IMG/VR virus record: IMGVR_UViG_3300037247_001290
Coordinates: 1 to 26,848 of that record
Length of the DNA: 26,848 bases
Reading direction: 5' to 3' (one strand)
Source of the DNA: a virus
Shown: piece by piece, positions 1-8,994 of the stretch
Numbering within the stretch: position 1 is the stretch's first letter
How the letters are laid out: every line of letters starts with the position of its first letter
Position numbers and translations under genes: made by a program
The notes under the pieces: model-generated
What the model saw: the letters and a program-made list of their open reading frames with translations, nothing else
Database searches by the model: none
What the model was told of the DNA's origin: nothing

Positions 1-127
1 CGGTCTCTGTAACATATACCCACGCCGCAATACTAAACGGTTTAGTACCTGAGTCATCAAAGCTAAAATTTGCACTATCGTCAACTGTTATATATTTTGA
101 ACCACCAAAATTTAATGCGCCATTTAT
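1..127. repeat. Terminal direct repeat, left copy (circle closure)
   Basis: Positions 1-127 are identical, base for base, to the last 127 bases of the window. The coding frame of the tail gene passes through the join without a stop, and the two halves form one sensible protein. An odd-numbered overlap of 127 is what a de Bruijn assembler leaves when it closes a circle with k=127, so this is most likely an assembly overlap and not a biological terminal repeat. Confidence 0.93.
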
Positions 128-1192
128 TTTGCCGGTTTCATCTATCGTATCTGTATTTACCGAGCATACTCCGGCATGTGGGGCTACTGTTCCGCCAACC
201 GTTGTATTGGTCAATGATCCAGTAGCAATGTTTATCGTAAAATCAGGGTCGCCGGCAAATGAAGTACTGACAACCGAATACTGACCGTCATTTGCAGCCG
301 AGCCGTCTATTGTAAATTCTGAGCCGTTCGGGAACGACGACGACAGGTCCCCGTCACCTGTTATAGTGACAACATCTTCACCCGCCCCTCCATCGGTAAA
401 CCCATCTACTGTATATTGCGGCAAAGAAGATATAATATTTGTATTTGAGTCGTTGTCGTTTAGCTTCCACTGCCCAACAACATTACCTGATATGTTTGTG
501 CTTACGTCGGACAGGTGGAGTTGTAGCTTTCTGTCCATATCGAGACTGAGTCGCCATTCATTTATAACCGTCCCTGTGGTTTCATCCCACTTTGATAGGA
601 TATTTTGAAGGTCGTTCTGTTTGGTTACAAAACCCCATGCCATGATACTAAAAGGGTTAGTGCCTGAATCATCGAAACTTAAAGATGCGTCATTAGGTAC
701 GGTTATATTATACTGTCCGTCAAGATTAAAACATCCGTCAACCTTGCCCGTTTCCGCTATTAGATCTATACTCGCTGAGGCTGTGCCGTCATTGGGAACT
801 ACTGCAACCGCGTCGTCTACCGCCGTTCCGGTTGTCTCGTTTAGCTTCCAATGTGCAATCTGAGCGTCAAGTGCTGAAATATCGTCCGTCCCTACACCTG
901 AAAGTATCTGACCTCGATCCTTATAGAATCTTATGTATTCGTCGCCGTATTCCAGAATATACGCTTGTATGGTTGAAAACTTAAAAGGTATCAATCTGGT
1001 TTTCTTGGAACTGTCTTTGACTTCTGCGACGAATTTCAGGCCCGGCCTTCTCTGCGCAGGTCCGTATCGAGTGGGGAACATATTTTCAAGCAAGCGACAT
1101 GCGGAGTAGTATTTCTCCAAGTCGGATCGCTGATCGAGATCCGGACTCCATTCGCCGCCACTGAAACTTTGTTGTATTAAATCTAAAGCCAT
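1..1192 (-). CDS. Podovirus nozzle-like tail protein with LamG domains, N-terminal part
   Basis: This is the 5' part of a 1480-aa gene that continues through the circle join at 26721. No stop occurs in frame between 1192 and 2. The start ATG at 1192-1190 follows a TTAAGGAG ribosome-binding site. Residues 1-95 (MALDLIQQSFSGGEW, CRLLENMFP, GPAQRRPG, YGDEYIRFYKD) match the N-terminus of the tail-tube/nozzle family of podovirus-like phages (the T7 gp12 role: the channel between portal and cell). At about residue 112 the family pattern is interrupted by the first half of a LamG-like domain (AHWKLNETTG to LQLHLSD, 112-229). A second LamG-like domain then starts at about 238 (VVGQWKLND), with a small insert at 263-335. 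The role in attachment or ejection is inferred from the family; the boundaries are read by eye. Confidence 0.85.
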   Translation of the reverse strand, partial: MALDLIQQSFSGGEWSPDLDQRSDLEKYYSACRLLENMFPTRYGPAQRRPGLKFVAEVKDSSKKTRLIPFKFSTIQAYILEYGDEYIRFYKDRGQILSGVGTDDISALDAQIAHWKLNETTGTAVDDAVAVVPNDGTASASIDLIAETGKVDGCFNLDGQYNITVPNDASLSFDDSGTNPFSIMAWGFVTKQNDLQNILSKWDETTGTVINEWRLSLDMDRKLQLHLSDVSTNISGNVVGQWKLNDNDSNTNIISSLPQYTVDGFTDGGAGEDVVTITGDGDLSSSFPNGSEFTIDGSAANDGQYSVVSTSFAGDPDFTINIATGSLTNTTVGGTVAPHAGVCSVNTDTIDETGKINGALNFGGSKYITVDDSANFSFDDSGTKPFSIAAWVYVTET

Positions 1193-1214
1193 GATTAAAA
1201 CTCCTTAAAAACAA

Positions 1215-1290
1215 TTATTTAGCCGCTTTACGGGCACTTATTTTGAAAACCTTCTTTATTGACGTCCGTTTTCGGTTCACTGTTATTTTG
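1215..1290. repeat. Dispersed repeat copy 1
   Basis: This copy shares TTATTTAGCC-type sequence, CTTTACGGGCACT, TTTTGAAARCCTT and a right end like ACTGTTRTT with the copy at 1481. It overlaps the end of the 58-aa gene. Differences and small indels between copies shift the reading frame, so the conservation is probably not at protein level. Confidence 0.55.
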
Positions 1291-1404
1291 GCCGGCTTCC
1301 GCCATTGCTGCCTGAGTTTCCCGTCGTTTGTTTCTGCGCATCTCGCCGCCCGGAATGAGTTTTGGTATAGCAAGCCGCACTGGCATAACTTTTGATTTTT
1401 TCAT
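1228..1404 (-). CDS. Small basic protein of unknown function (58 aa)
   Basis: I do not recognise this protein. The ATG at 1404-1402 is preceded by AAAGGAAATAAATT, a reasonable ribosome-binding site. The protein begins MKKSKVMPVRLAIPKL, continues with a basic stretch MRRNKRRETQAAMAEAG, and ends GFQNKCP. No membrane segment is visible. It lies between the largest ejection-type gene and the nozzle gene, 35 bases upstream of the nozzle start and in the same direction, so co-transcription with the virion genes is likely. Its 3' end lies within a repeated sequence also found at 1481 and 18341, so the end may have been remodelled. Confidence 0.6.
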   Translation of the reverse strand: MKKSKVMPVRLAIPKLIPGGEMRRNKRRETQAAMAEAGQNNSEPKTDVNKEGFQNKCP

Positions 1405-1480
1405 AATTTATTTCCTTTTTTTATTCTCTGAATAGCCATGCCGATGTGGGGTGCATCAGCCCATTATCAGAGAAACCCAC

Positions 1481-1560
1481 TTATTTAGCCCCTTTACGGG
1501 CACTCATTTTTTGAAAGCCTTGTTTTTAAGCCAGTAACCCGAAGGATTAACTGTTGTTAT
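1481..1560. repeat. Dispersed repeat copy 2 (intergenic)
   Basis: This lies in the gap between the 1793-aa gene and the 58-aa gene. It shares an uninterrupted 22-bp block (GGGCACTCATTTTTTGAAAG plus CC) and the motif GATTAACTGTTGTT with the copy at 18341. It also shares TTATTTAGCCNCTTTACGGGCACT with the copy at 1215. The rest of the 1405-1596 gap shows no gene; only an 8-codon frame beginning ATGAGTGCCC is open. Confidence 0.6.
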
Positions 1561-1596
1561 ATCAGTTATTGCAAATTAGCGAAAATAATTATACTC

Positions 1597-4500
1597 CTAT
1601 TCTATTCTTTGGGCCTTTTTCTTTTTTTCGTCCGGTTTGCTTTTCGCTAAAACAAACTGAAGTTTTTCTACCAGGTCCCTATTTACTTTTTCAATGCCTC
1701 GGCTCTTATATTCGCTGTCGATAGCCTCCCTGACCTTTCGGAGTGCCACGCGGTCTATGTTCTTCGTCCCTAAAGTTGCCTCAACTGCTCTCAATCCAAG
1801 ATCATAGTACGGGATAAACATATCCGCGGCTCTCGGTATCGCAACCGTAAGGGCTGCAAGTGCTTTGGAGTCACCCTTTGCGGCTCTTAACATGCTATTG
1901 TATACGTCGGTTATAGTTTCAACCGCGGCCTGCATTAAACCGCCTGATTCAAACTCAAGGAAATTAACAAAGTCGTAGGCTCCGAATTTCTTGCCGGTGA
2001 TCTTTTTCCATAATAGACTTGTAAGTGTTGACCATACTATAAGATTTACAAATACAAGTGCAGCTCTTTTCCTGGCCTCAAAAGTTCCCTCTGATTTTAC
2101 TGCTTTTTGTGCTTGTAATGTCGCCTTTTCCAGTGCCGCTTTCTTAAACAATGCCAGGTTTAATACCATTTTGCCAAGTTTCGTTTGCTCCGCTGGTGAT
2201 CGCTGCTCTCTGGCATAAAGGAAATGCGTGTTGTCGGTATGAACCTTTGCAACAAACCTTGACATAGCATCAACGCCGTCCCTTGCCAGTATGCCGAGTG
2301 CTAACTGCTGTTCTGGCTTTTGCATATCTGAGAATCTTGCTTCTTTCATTTTCTCGGCAAGAGTGATGTTTTTACTGAAAGCCCTTTTGATCCTATTGGT
2401 CTTAGCCCAAAAGCTGGCTGTCCGGTTCAATCTGTCTGATGCCGGGTATAGTGTCCGTCGCTGTATCCATTTGTTCAAGGTAGTGAGTCCAAGTCTTTTC
2501 TGCCCGATTATCGGCAAGTCAAACGGTTCTTCGCCCGCAAAAGCCCAGTCGCTTAACATTACTCTGTCTTGATGTACGAAAGTTTCCATATATTCAACGT
2601 CGCGGGGACTTAACTTTTTATTGTCGGGGTTCAAGAAGTCTTGGCGATCCTCGGCAAAGGCGGCGTTCTGTAAAAGGTTTCTGGCTGGTTTTATCGGATC
2701 TGCAAGTATAAGCGTAGTGATGGCTTGAGAGTATATCTTCCTTAAAACTTCCTCTACAAGTCCGTCCTCGTAGTTTGTCCTTTTGAGGTTGTCGAGATAA
2801 GTACTTATGGCGGCGCTGACCTTCTGTGGTTCGTCGAATTTCTCTAAAACATCGTCGGTAGCTCTAACAAGGGATTTTATCTTAGGCTGTAAAAACGACA
2901 TCATATCCATTTGCCTCATATACGAGTCAAGCCTTTGTAATATGTTCCGATCCTGCTTGGAATATTCTATATCCCTGACTTTGATATGCGCTTTACCTAT
3001 GGCAATATCTGGCATACGGTGCGTACTTACTCTGCGTATTACAGATTCGGTCGGCTCGTAACCTGACTTGATTATTCCCCAAGGTTGGGTTTTGAGGTAT
3101 TCTATAAGTGGGTCAAGCCCTTCGGAGTCGTAAATATCCAAAGCTTTGTCGATGGCTTTTTTATGGCGGAGGTATTGCGGCATTTGCGAAAGATTCTCTT
3201 TATGCTCGAAAAACTTGCCAAGCCTTGCCTGAAATTCGTATAATTTGAAAATCTCCTGTATTCTTTTGGCTATGGCTTTTTCTTCAGGAGTAATGTTCTC
3301 CGGACTTTTCGGTGCGTTTTTGAGTTTTGATTGGCTTGATATAAAATCGCTGACCCGTTGTAATGCCGCTTCTGATCTTGCTATTACTGTGAAATTCTCC
3401 ATTTCTTCAAGTGAATTGAGCAGCTTTCGCCTTTCCCTTAACCTGACTTGGTGGGTAAATGTCAAATCCTGCCATACATGATAAATAGGCTCGCCCGTGC
3501 GCTCCGCCATTCTCTGTGTAAAGAATCTCATAGCCAACAATCTGGCTGGTGATTTTGCCCCTAAAAATTCGTCCTTCTCCAAAATCTTGTCGTGTTCAAG
3601 GGCAATTTCGGAGTCTGCGTCTATCGCCCGCGCAAATGATTCGGTAGCTCTTAGTTTTTCGGCGGTATCGTGCATCCGGTTTATTACGTTCCGGCCTTCC
3701 TGTTGAGTGATAAATGCTTTGCTGTTGATATATTTCGGCAGCTTGCCGCCTGTTTCCTTTGCTAAAATATCGTCGAAAGCCTCATCTGTCATAAGTTCGG
3801 CATTTGTCAGATTGTCTTTTAGAGATTGTATTTGGCGTTCTGTTTTCAGTTTGACTACTTTCTTTTGGCCGATTATCTTTGGCCTGGCTCGCTTAATTGC
3901 TTTCAGGATAGCTCGGAGCTGTTCTTCGGTCCGGGGCTTTGTGCCGGTCAATCTCCGGGATCCGCCTTGTTGCAGCTTTATGTCGGAGAAGTCTTTGTCG
4001 GTCAAGCCTTTCTTTTTCTGTTCAATGTTGATTCTCTGGATTAAGAGTTTGGCTTCTCTGGTTTGCGGCGGCGGTCCCTTGGGCTTGCCTTTGATCCGTT
4101 CCAGCTTGCCTTCGAGTTTTCCTGGGGCTGCTGGTGTTATTTTGATAAAGTCGCCTTTTCGCGGTTCCAACTTGGTAACTGTAAACTTGCCGTCTTTTTC
4201 CCTGACAAAAGCTGGCTTCTTGGTTCTTGCGGCTATTTTTCCGGCTTTTTCGATTGCGATTTTTTCGGGGTCACTAACTTTCTTGACCTTATCCGCTTTA
4301 ATCGTTCTATCCAGTTCTCGTAAAATCTGCTGCTTCTTTCCGACATCGGTAATCTCCTGTAATGGAATTAGATCGGCTTCCAGGTCCGCAAGGTCAACGT
4401 CGTTTTCTTCGGCGTGCCTTGTGACTTCTTTATTTATTTCTGCGGCGGTAAAGCCGTTTTTAAGCATATCGTGTTTCAATGCGAATAGTTCTATGTCGAA

Positions 4501-6978
4501 AGCCGCGTCTGATCCCTGTGCGTCATTAAGCGCTTGCGCAAGTGCGGCTTCATGGATGGCCCCTTTGCCAGCCTTATTTGAATCTACAAATAATTCTATC
4601 TTATCCATAAACTCATCAAGGGTTGTATCTTGCGGTAAGCCGAGTTCGTCATGTTGTGAATCCCATCGCTTGCCGCCTGTTTCTACCAGGTCGAATTTCT
4701 TTAAGATATCTGGCCTGCCCTCGAATCTGGCTCTTATATCGCCGATTTCTGTACTGTCTACATTAAAAGATCCGCTTAGGTCTGGTAAATCGCCTACCGC
4801 GTCAAGTGCGGCCTGATATGGCCCGCTTTGTGTTATTTGGGTTTGTACCTTTTTGATTTCTGCATTGCGGGTTTTTGGAGTTATGTCAATGTCCGGAAAT
4901 TCGTCAGCATGTTTCAATACAAGTTCGTCCTCGATTTCAGTTAACCGCTTTATCTGCCGTGGAGTTCGTTTTTGGGCCGGTGTGCTGGTGATCGCTTTGC
5001 GCTCGTCCAAAAGCTGTCTGCTGGTTATTGTCGGCGGCTTGGCCGCTTCTGCTGGCTTGGCTGTAGGAGTGGGTTGGATTCGGTCTCTTGGTTGTAGAAA
5101 TTCTTCTGTTAATGGTTGGTTTATGAGTTCGTTAAATTTGTCTGGATTTTCTTTTGCAAATTTATTTCTCCATTTTGCAAAAGCTTCTTGTATCGGTTTG
5201 TCGAGTTTTGCGAAGTGCTGTTGAAGGTCCGCAACCGTAGCTTTGACTGGCGTAGCTTGTAGTCTTGGGTCTACTTTTTTGCCAGGTTCAGCGTCAAGAG
5301 GTACTAAAAAAGCAACTTTTCCGGTTTCTTCGTTCAGGTTAAAAAACATCCCTTTGAATTTCGGCGGAATGAGTTCTTTGAATTTCCCCTCTACGGCCTC
5401 TGGCTTGGCTTCTGCTGCTTTGGGGGCTATAATCGTCGACTCTACGGGAGTTACAGGCTTAGTCGGCTGCGTAGGCTCTAATTCGGCTACTGTGGCGGGT
5501 TCAGGGACTGTCGGTAGAGTCACTGTCGGAGCCTGTTTGCTAACCGAAGACGTAAAAGCCCTTCGCATGGCGTCGTTATTTATCTTGTCGATCTCTACTT
5601 GCGCCGCCTCGGTGTCACCCTTCACCATCAAGTCCAATATCTTGTCGGCTCGTTTCCCGGCAACGCCTTGCTTGACAAGATCAATTTTGACCCCTTGGCG
5701 AAACAGGTCAATCTGCTTGTTAATCTGCGCTTTCCGTTTCTGTGATACAATGCTCCGTCGCCCACTCCGTATATCAAGTACCACATTAGGGCCGGGAAGA
5801 AGAGCCATAGCTTGTGCCGCACCCTTAGTCGTTTCCCAAAGTCTCTGCGAGTTCTCCAGAATAAACTCTTTGACGCTTTCCTGCTGTGTTACATCACTTA
5901 GGCTCCCGGAAATCTTTTCAGCAGTTATCGCTATCATCTCTTGGACGACTTCCTCAAACACCTCCTGTGTCCAAGTCTTGCCGTACTTAATGGCTGCCGC
6001 TTTGACGACATCAATCATCACTGTTGCCGCAAGAGCCTCTGCGTTCTTTCTTCCACCGGGAATGAGTTTTGATACTTGTGAGTGTTCCACTATTGCATAA
6101 GGTATAGCCGCAATACCAGCCACTTGCTTGGCTATTTCAGGGTCATGTCCCTTGTCAATCATATTGGCATACATCGAGCCTGCCCCTTGCTTGTACCAAT
6201 ACACCATGGAGCCAACAGAGAACCCAATCTTGGTTCCTGTCATTGCACCTTTGGAAATCAAACCCGGCTCATCTGCAAGGGTGAGAACTTGCGGCCCTAA
6301 CTGTCCTAACACAAGACCTGCGCCTGCACCAATCAACATGCCTTCAAATGCAGTAGGTACAGCATCCCAATACCCTCTTGCCATGGCGGGTACAATTCTC
6401 GATGAGGCGTAGAATAATTCCGACACCTTATTGCCTTCGATAGGAACGGCCTCTTCAAAAGACTGCAACCTTTTCCTGTGAGCAAGTGCATCTTCCTCAG
6501 AACCCACGCCCTCAAAGACAGCACTGTATATTGCCTGATCGTTGACAGCAGCGGCATCGCCTCTCCTCAACGATTCTATTGACTTTTCAAAGAAACCACC
6601 CTCCATCGGATTTTTGGCGAATCTCTTAGATATCCTCTCCAGTTCGTCGCCATAGATAGCCTTCATCATGGCAGGTTGCATTATCCTCATGGTATCTATG
6701 TCGGCATCGAACATATCAGCCAACAGTATGGCTGAGGACATTCTATCTCTCTCGTCCCGTGGCTTATCGAGGGAATTAAATAGGTCGCCTGCAAGTTCTG
6801 CTTGATCGGTTGGTAGCCAGTCCTCGATAGGTTCACCGAGAACCATACGTTCTATATGTCCAGCAAGAGGAGATGTTATATCTTCCGGCTCTTGGGCTAT
6901 AAGCGAATCAATTCCGCTAACTGCCGAGACTTCGGCCTGCCCTTGTGCTTCGGCTATAAGATCATCTATTGCTGCCAT
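1597..6978 (-). CDS. Very large ejection-type virion protein (1793 aa)
   Basis: This is probably an internal virion protein ejected with the DNA, comparable in size and position to the largest core/ejection proteins of podoviruses (T7 gp16-like role); this is inferred from context, not from a recognised catalytic domain. The N-terminus is helical. Hydrophobic, glycine-rich stretches occur at about residues 213-260 (LIGAGAGLVLGQLG, IGFSVGSMVYW) and 290-300 (AGIAAIPYAIV), and another near the C-terminus (AALVFVNLIVWSTLTSLLW). A proline/threonine-rich linker lies at about 485-540 and long charged helices follow. The C-terminal region (FLYAREQRSPAEQTKLGK, ARDGVDAMSRFVAKVHT) resembles those of large phage polyvalent or internal virion proteins. 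The ATG at 6978 directly abuts the stop of the upstream 508-aa gene, so translation is likely coupled. I see no muramidase motif. Confidence 0.75.
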   Translation of the reverse strand: MAAIDDLIAEAQGQAEVSAVSGIDSLIAQEPEDITSPLAGHIERMVLGEPIEDWLPTDQAELAGDLFNSLDKPRDERDRMSSAILLADMFDADIDTMRIMQPAMMKAIYGDELERISKRFAKNPMEGGFFEKSIESLRRGDAAAVNDQAIYSAVFEGVGSEEDALAHRKRLQSFEEAVPIEGNKVSELFYASSRIVPAMARGYWDAVPTAFEGMLIGAGAGLVLGQLGPQVLTLADEPGLISKGAMTGTKIGFSVGSMVYWYKQGAGSMYANMIDKGHDPEIAKQVAGIAAIPYAIVEHSQVSKLIPGGRKNAEALAATVMIDVVKAAAIKYGKTWTQEVFEEVVQEMIAITAEKISGSLSDVTQQESVKEFILENSQRLWETTKGAAQAMALLPGPNVVLDIRSGRRSIVSQKRKAQINKQIDLFRQGVKIDLVKQGVAGKRADKILDLMVKGDTEAAQVEIDKINNDAMRRAFTSSVSKQAPTVTLPTVPEPATVAELEPTQPTKPVTPVESTIIAPKAAEAKPEAVEGKFKELIPPKFKGMFFNLNEETGKVAFLVPLDAEPGKKVDPRLQATPVKATVADLQQHFAKLDKPIQEAFAKWRNKFAKENPDKFNELINQPLTEEFLQPRDRIQPTPTAKPAEAAKPPTITSRQLLDERKAITSTPAQKRTPRQIKRLTEIEDELVLKHADEFPDIDITPKTRNAEIKKVQTQITQSGPYQAALDAVGDLPDLSGSFNVDSTEIGDIRARFEGRPDILKKFDLVETGGKRWDSQHDELGLPQDTTLDEFMDKIELFVDSNKAGKGAIHEAALAQALNDAQGSDAAFDIELFALKHDMLKNGFTAAEINKEVTRHAEENDVDLADLEADLIPLQEITDVGKKQQILRELDRTIKADKVKKVSDPEKIAIEKAGKIAARTKKPAFVREKDGKFTVTKLEPRKGDFIKITPAAPGKLEGKLERIKGKPKGPPPQTREAKLLIQRINIEQKKKGLTDKDFSDIKLQQGGSRRLTGTKPRTEEQLRAILKAIKRARPKIIGQKKVVKLKTERQIQSLKDNLTNAELMTDEAFDDILAKETGGKLPKYINSKAFITQQEGRNVINRMHDTAEKLRATESFARAIDADSEIALEHDKILEKDEFLGAKSPARLLAMRFFTQRMAERTGEPIYHVWQDLTFTHQVRLRERRKLLNSLEEMENFTVIARSEAALQRVSDFISSQSKLKNAPKSPENITPEEKAIAKRIQEIFKLYEFQARLGKFFEHKENLSQMPQYLRHKKAIDKALDIYDSEGLDPLIEYLKTQPWGIIKSGYEPTESVIRRVSTHRMPDIAIGKAHIKVRDIEYSKQDRNILQRLDSYMRQMDMMSFLQPKIKSLVRATDDVLEKFDEPQKVSAAISTYLDNLKRTNYEDGLVEEVLRKIYSQAITTLILADPIKPARNLLQNAAFAEDRQDFLNPDNKKLSPRDVEYMETFVHQDRVMLSDWAFAGEEPFDLPIIGQKRLGLTTLNKWIQRRTLYPASDRLNRTASFWAKTNRIKRAFSKNITLAEKMKEARFSDMQKPEQQLALGILARDGVDAMSRFVAKVHTDNTHFLYAREQRSPAEQTKLGKMVLNLALFKKAALEKATLQAQKAVKSEGTFEARKRAALVFVNLIVWSTLTSLLWKKITGKKFGAYDFVNFLEFESGGLMQAAVETITDVYNSMLRAAKGDSKALAALTVAIPRAADMFIPYYDLGLRAVEATLGTKNIDRVALRKVREAIDSEYKSRGIEKVNRDLVEKLQFVLAKSKPDEKKKKAQRIE

Positions 6979-8505
6979 TTATTCTCCAAATGCTTCCAAT
7001 ACTTCGTCAAGTGTTTTGTTTAACCGGAAAGCGGTTTTTGCTTTTTCGATGTCTGAGTCACTTAGGGTTTCAAATATTGACTTCTTTTTGAAAGCCTCAA
7101 ACCGCTTGCTTTGTAAAGTGGTTTTTTGTGCGCCAAATATTTTTGGCGTAAATAGCCCTGTAAAGAAACCCAATACCACTTTGTCGGCTGGCATTCTGGT
7201 TAGCGATTGTATCTTTTTTTCCGTTTCCTCGTCGGTGCGGGGTTTTTCTAAAGCCCATTTATCAAATTCATTTTTCATTTCTCCTTTTTCCCGGATCATT
7301 CTACCCTCTTGCTGGACAGAAATGTCCTCTATACCTTTTATACGCGCGTCGAATATTTCCTCGATAGCAGTAATGCCCCTTTTGTGAAATTCTCTTTTGG
7401 TCGGACTGTTATCTGTTGATTTCTCTGCAAGTTTAGTTCTAAGGGCTTTACCCGCTGTGCCGTCAAAATGTACCCCAACCCCTGCCGCGATAGCGTCAAT
7501 GGCAGTTTGTTTTTCTATGTTGCCGAGTGCAACCTGGTCTATCATATCAAATACTTTGTTCCATTCCGCCCAATTCATTGGGGTTTTTGTGCCGATAGAG
7601 TTCCGTAGTCTCTGCTGTTCTGCTTGGTCAAGTGATGATGCTTCAATGGCGCTTACCGCGTCGGGACTGTTGGAGTTTATTAGATCGTAGATTTTATCAC
7701 GTTCGACTTCTTTTTGCTCTTCGACCTTTTCCTTATCACCGGCTTTTTGGGCGTTATTTCTGGCATTGGCAGTTTCGGCAAGGCCTTTGAATATCTTCGG
7801 GTCAATGCCTTCAAGGTTCTCGGCGGTATCCAGCCAATCATTAGTAGCTTGCCAGTCTACTTCGCCGTCCGTCCTTGGAGGTCCAGCCGCCATAGCTTGC
7901 CGCCATAGGTCGGCGCGTGTCCAATCGTCGGTAGCTTTTTCAAGGTCAGAGGCCCCTTGGTTTGGAGTTCTTAATTTATCGTCTACCGCCCCGGCTGTAA
8001 GGCTTGCAGCTTCTTTTGTAAAGGTTTCCTTATCGGCGATCTTAGCAAGGTTTACTATGTTGTTGAAATATGCCTGGCCGTTTTTTACGGCGATCATTTT
8101 GATTTTCTTGGTTGCGTCAATTTTCTCAAGGCTGGCGTTGTTCAAGTCAGACCACGAATTATATTTTGTCGCTCCTGATTTATTCTTGGGCGCAAAACCT
8201 TTTAGGTCTGCTTTGAGTGCTTTGAAAGCTGCATCGTGTTCATTTGAATTATCAAAGTTTGTCCGCTGAAATTCTCCTATGCGATCTTGTGCCAGGCCCC
8301 TGGCTGTGTCATATTGCGAGTTGCCTTCTCGCTCAAACCATTTGAAAACTACGCCGGCGGTTCCGGTTAGTGCTGCTCCGGCCGCTTGTAATGTCTGAGC
8401 CTCAAGCTCTTGCCCGGTTCGGGATAGACCTACCGCATCCGCTCGCGGTAAAGTTTCCGGCTTAAATTGCTCTGTTGCAAAATTGGTTCCGAGTTTATTT
8501 GGCAT
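6979..8505 (-). CDS. Helical internal virion (ejection) protein (508 aa)
   Basis: This protein is almost entirely alpha-helical and charged, with a short alanine/glycine-rich patch near the N-terminus (AAGAALTGTAGVVF, about residues 41-54). Long coiled-coil-like stretches follow (KAGDKEKVEEQKEVERDKI), and there are no cysteine clusters or nuclease motifs. It lies between the gp13-like gene (2-bp gap) and the 1793-aa gene (0-bp gap), matching the T7-like order 13-14/15-16. That position is the main reason for assigning it to the ejection proteins. The sequence itself does not identify a family with certainty. Confidence 0.65.
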   Translation of the reverse strand: MPNKLGTNFATEQFKPETLPRADAVGLSRTGQELEAQTLQAAGAALTGTAGVVFKWFEREGNSQYDTARGLAQDRIGEFQRTNFDNSNEHDAAFKALKADLKGFAPKNKSGATKYNSWSDLNNASLEKIDATKKIKMIAVKNGQAYFNNIVNLAKIADKETFTKEAASLTAGAVDDKLRTPNQGASDLEKATDDWTRADLWRQAMAAGPPRTDGEVDWQATNDWLDTAENLEGIDPKIFKGLAETANARNNAQKAGDKEKVEEQKEVERDKIYDLINSNSPDAVSAIEASSLDQAEQQRLRNSIGTKTPMNWAEWNKVFDMIDQVALGNIEKQTAIDAIAAGVGVHFDGTAGKALRTKLAEKSTDNSPTKREFHKRGITAIEEIFDARIKGIEDISVQQEGRMIREKGEMKNEFDKWALEKPRTDEETEKKIQSLTRMPADKVVLGFFTGLFTPKIFGAQKTTLQSKRFEAFKKKSIFETLSDSDIEKAKTAFRLNKTLDEVLEAFGE

Positions 8506-8507
8506 AG

Positions 8508-8981
8508 TTACGCTCCTATTGAAACGTCCTGTTTATTTTGCTGAATTTCAACTCTGCTATATTGAAAAAGGTCCGTTCCGTCCGATTCGTGATTTCTCAT
8601 TATACCTTCAACCGTAAACCCTAAATACCTCAAATAACTCATTCCAGCCGGGAAGTCACGCCTGCAAGTGACTTGCACTCTGTGATATCCTCGCTGTTTA
8701 ATAATTTCGTTCATTTTATCTCTGACTACTTGAGGATCGATATGGTAACTGCCAATGTCAAGCGAATACATCGCCCACGCGAGGCCGACACCCGGTATAT
8801 AATAATCATGTAGGCCCGCACACCCCAACAATTCACCATCCCAAAAAAAACTAAAGCCTTCGCCGTGTGTCTCGTAACATTGCGCTAAATCGTCGGGGAA
8901 TTGTTGCGGTTTACGCCGCTTTTTACACCGCTCTATCATTTCCTCGCCATCTTCAACTTTGTATTTTTCGATTGATAGCAT
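8508..8981 (-). CDS. T7 gp13-like protein with GNAT acetyltransferase fold (157 aa)
   Basis: The GNAT-like pattern is visible: FFWDGELLGCAGL resembles beta strands 2-3, VTCRRDFPAGMSYLRYLGF resembles the helix and strand 5, and FTVEGIMRNHESDG resembles the common GNAT ending GF..EG..R......D. Phage proteins of this type (DUF2833, T7 gp13) sit between tail and internal virion genes and are needed for infectious virions; whether they acetylate anything is uncertain. The ATG at 8981-8979 is preceded by GGATAATCGGATA. A second, truncated version of this gene start lies at 23471, directly after the tail gene, which is the order expected in podoviruses. The stop is followed closely by the 508-aa gene. 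Confidence 0.7.
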   Translation of the reverse strand: MLSIEKYKVEDGEEMIERCKKRRKPQQFPDDLAQCYETHGEGFSFFWDGELLGCAGLHDYYIPGVGLAWAMYSLDIGSYHIDPQVVRDKMNEIIKQRGYHRVQVTCRRDFPAGMSYLRYLGFTVEGIMRNHESDGTDLFQYSRVEIQQNKQDVSIGA

Positions 8982-8994
8982 TATCCGATTATCC
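8947..8994. repeat. 48-bp repeat at the gp13-like gene start (copy 1)
   Basis: This block is about 90% identical (43 of 48 by my count) to 23437-23484. Read on the minus strand it covers the first 12 codons of the gp13-like gene plus about 15 bases upstream. Those upstream bases, at the other copy, are the last codons of the tail gene (GGATATTCGGATAATG there, GGATAATCGGATAATG here). The homology starts exactly where the 201-aa gene ends, suggesting a recombination junction. Confidence 0.75.

Noticed and set aside
1-127. True terminal repeats of a linear phage genome
   Set aside because: The repeat is inside a coding domain and is exactly 127 bases, a common assembler k-mer size, so an overlap from circular assembly is the simpler reading.
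3707-4816. Long plus-strand open frame (369 aa)
   Set aside because: It lies fully antisense to the 1793-aa gene, has a serine/phenylalanine/cysteine-rich shadow composition, and has no ribosome-binding site or recognisable domain.
5243-6100. Long plus-strand open frame (285 aa)
   Set aside because: It is antisense to the same virion gene and lacks a ribosome-binding site. The minus-strand frame is far longer and fits the operon.
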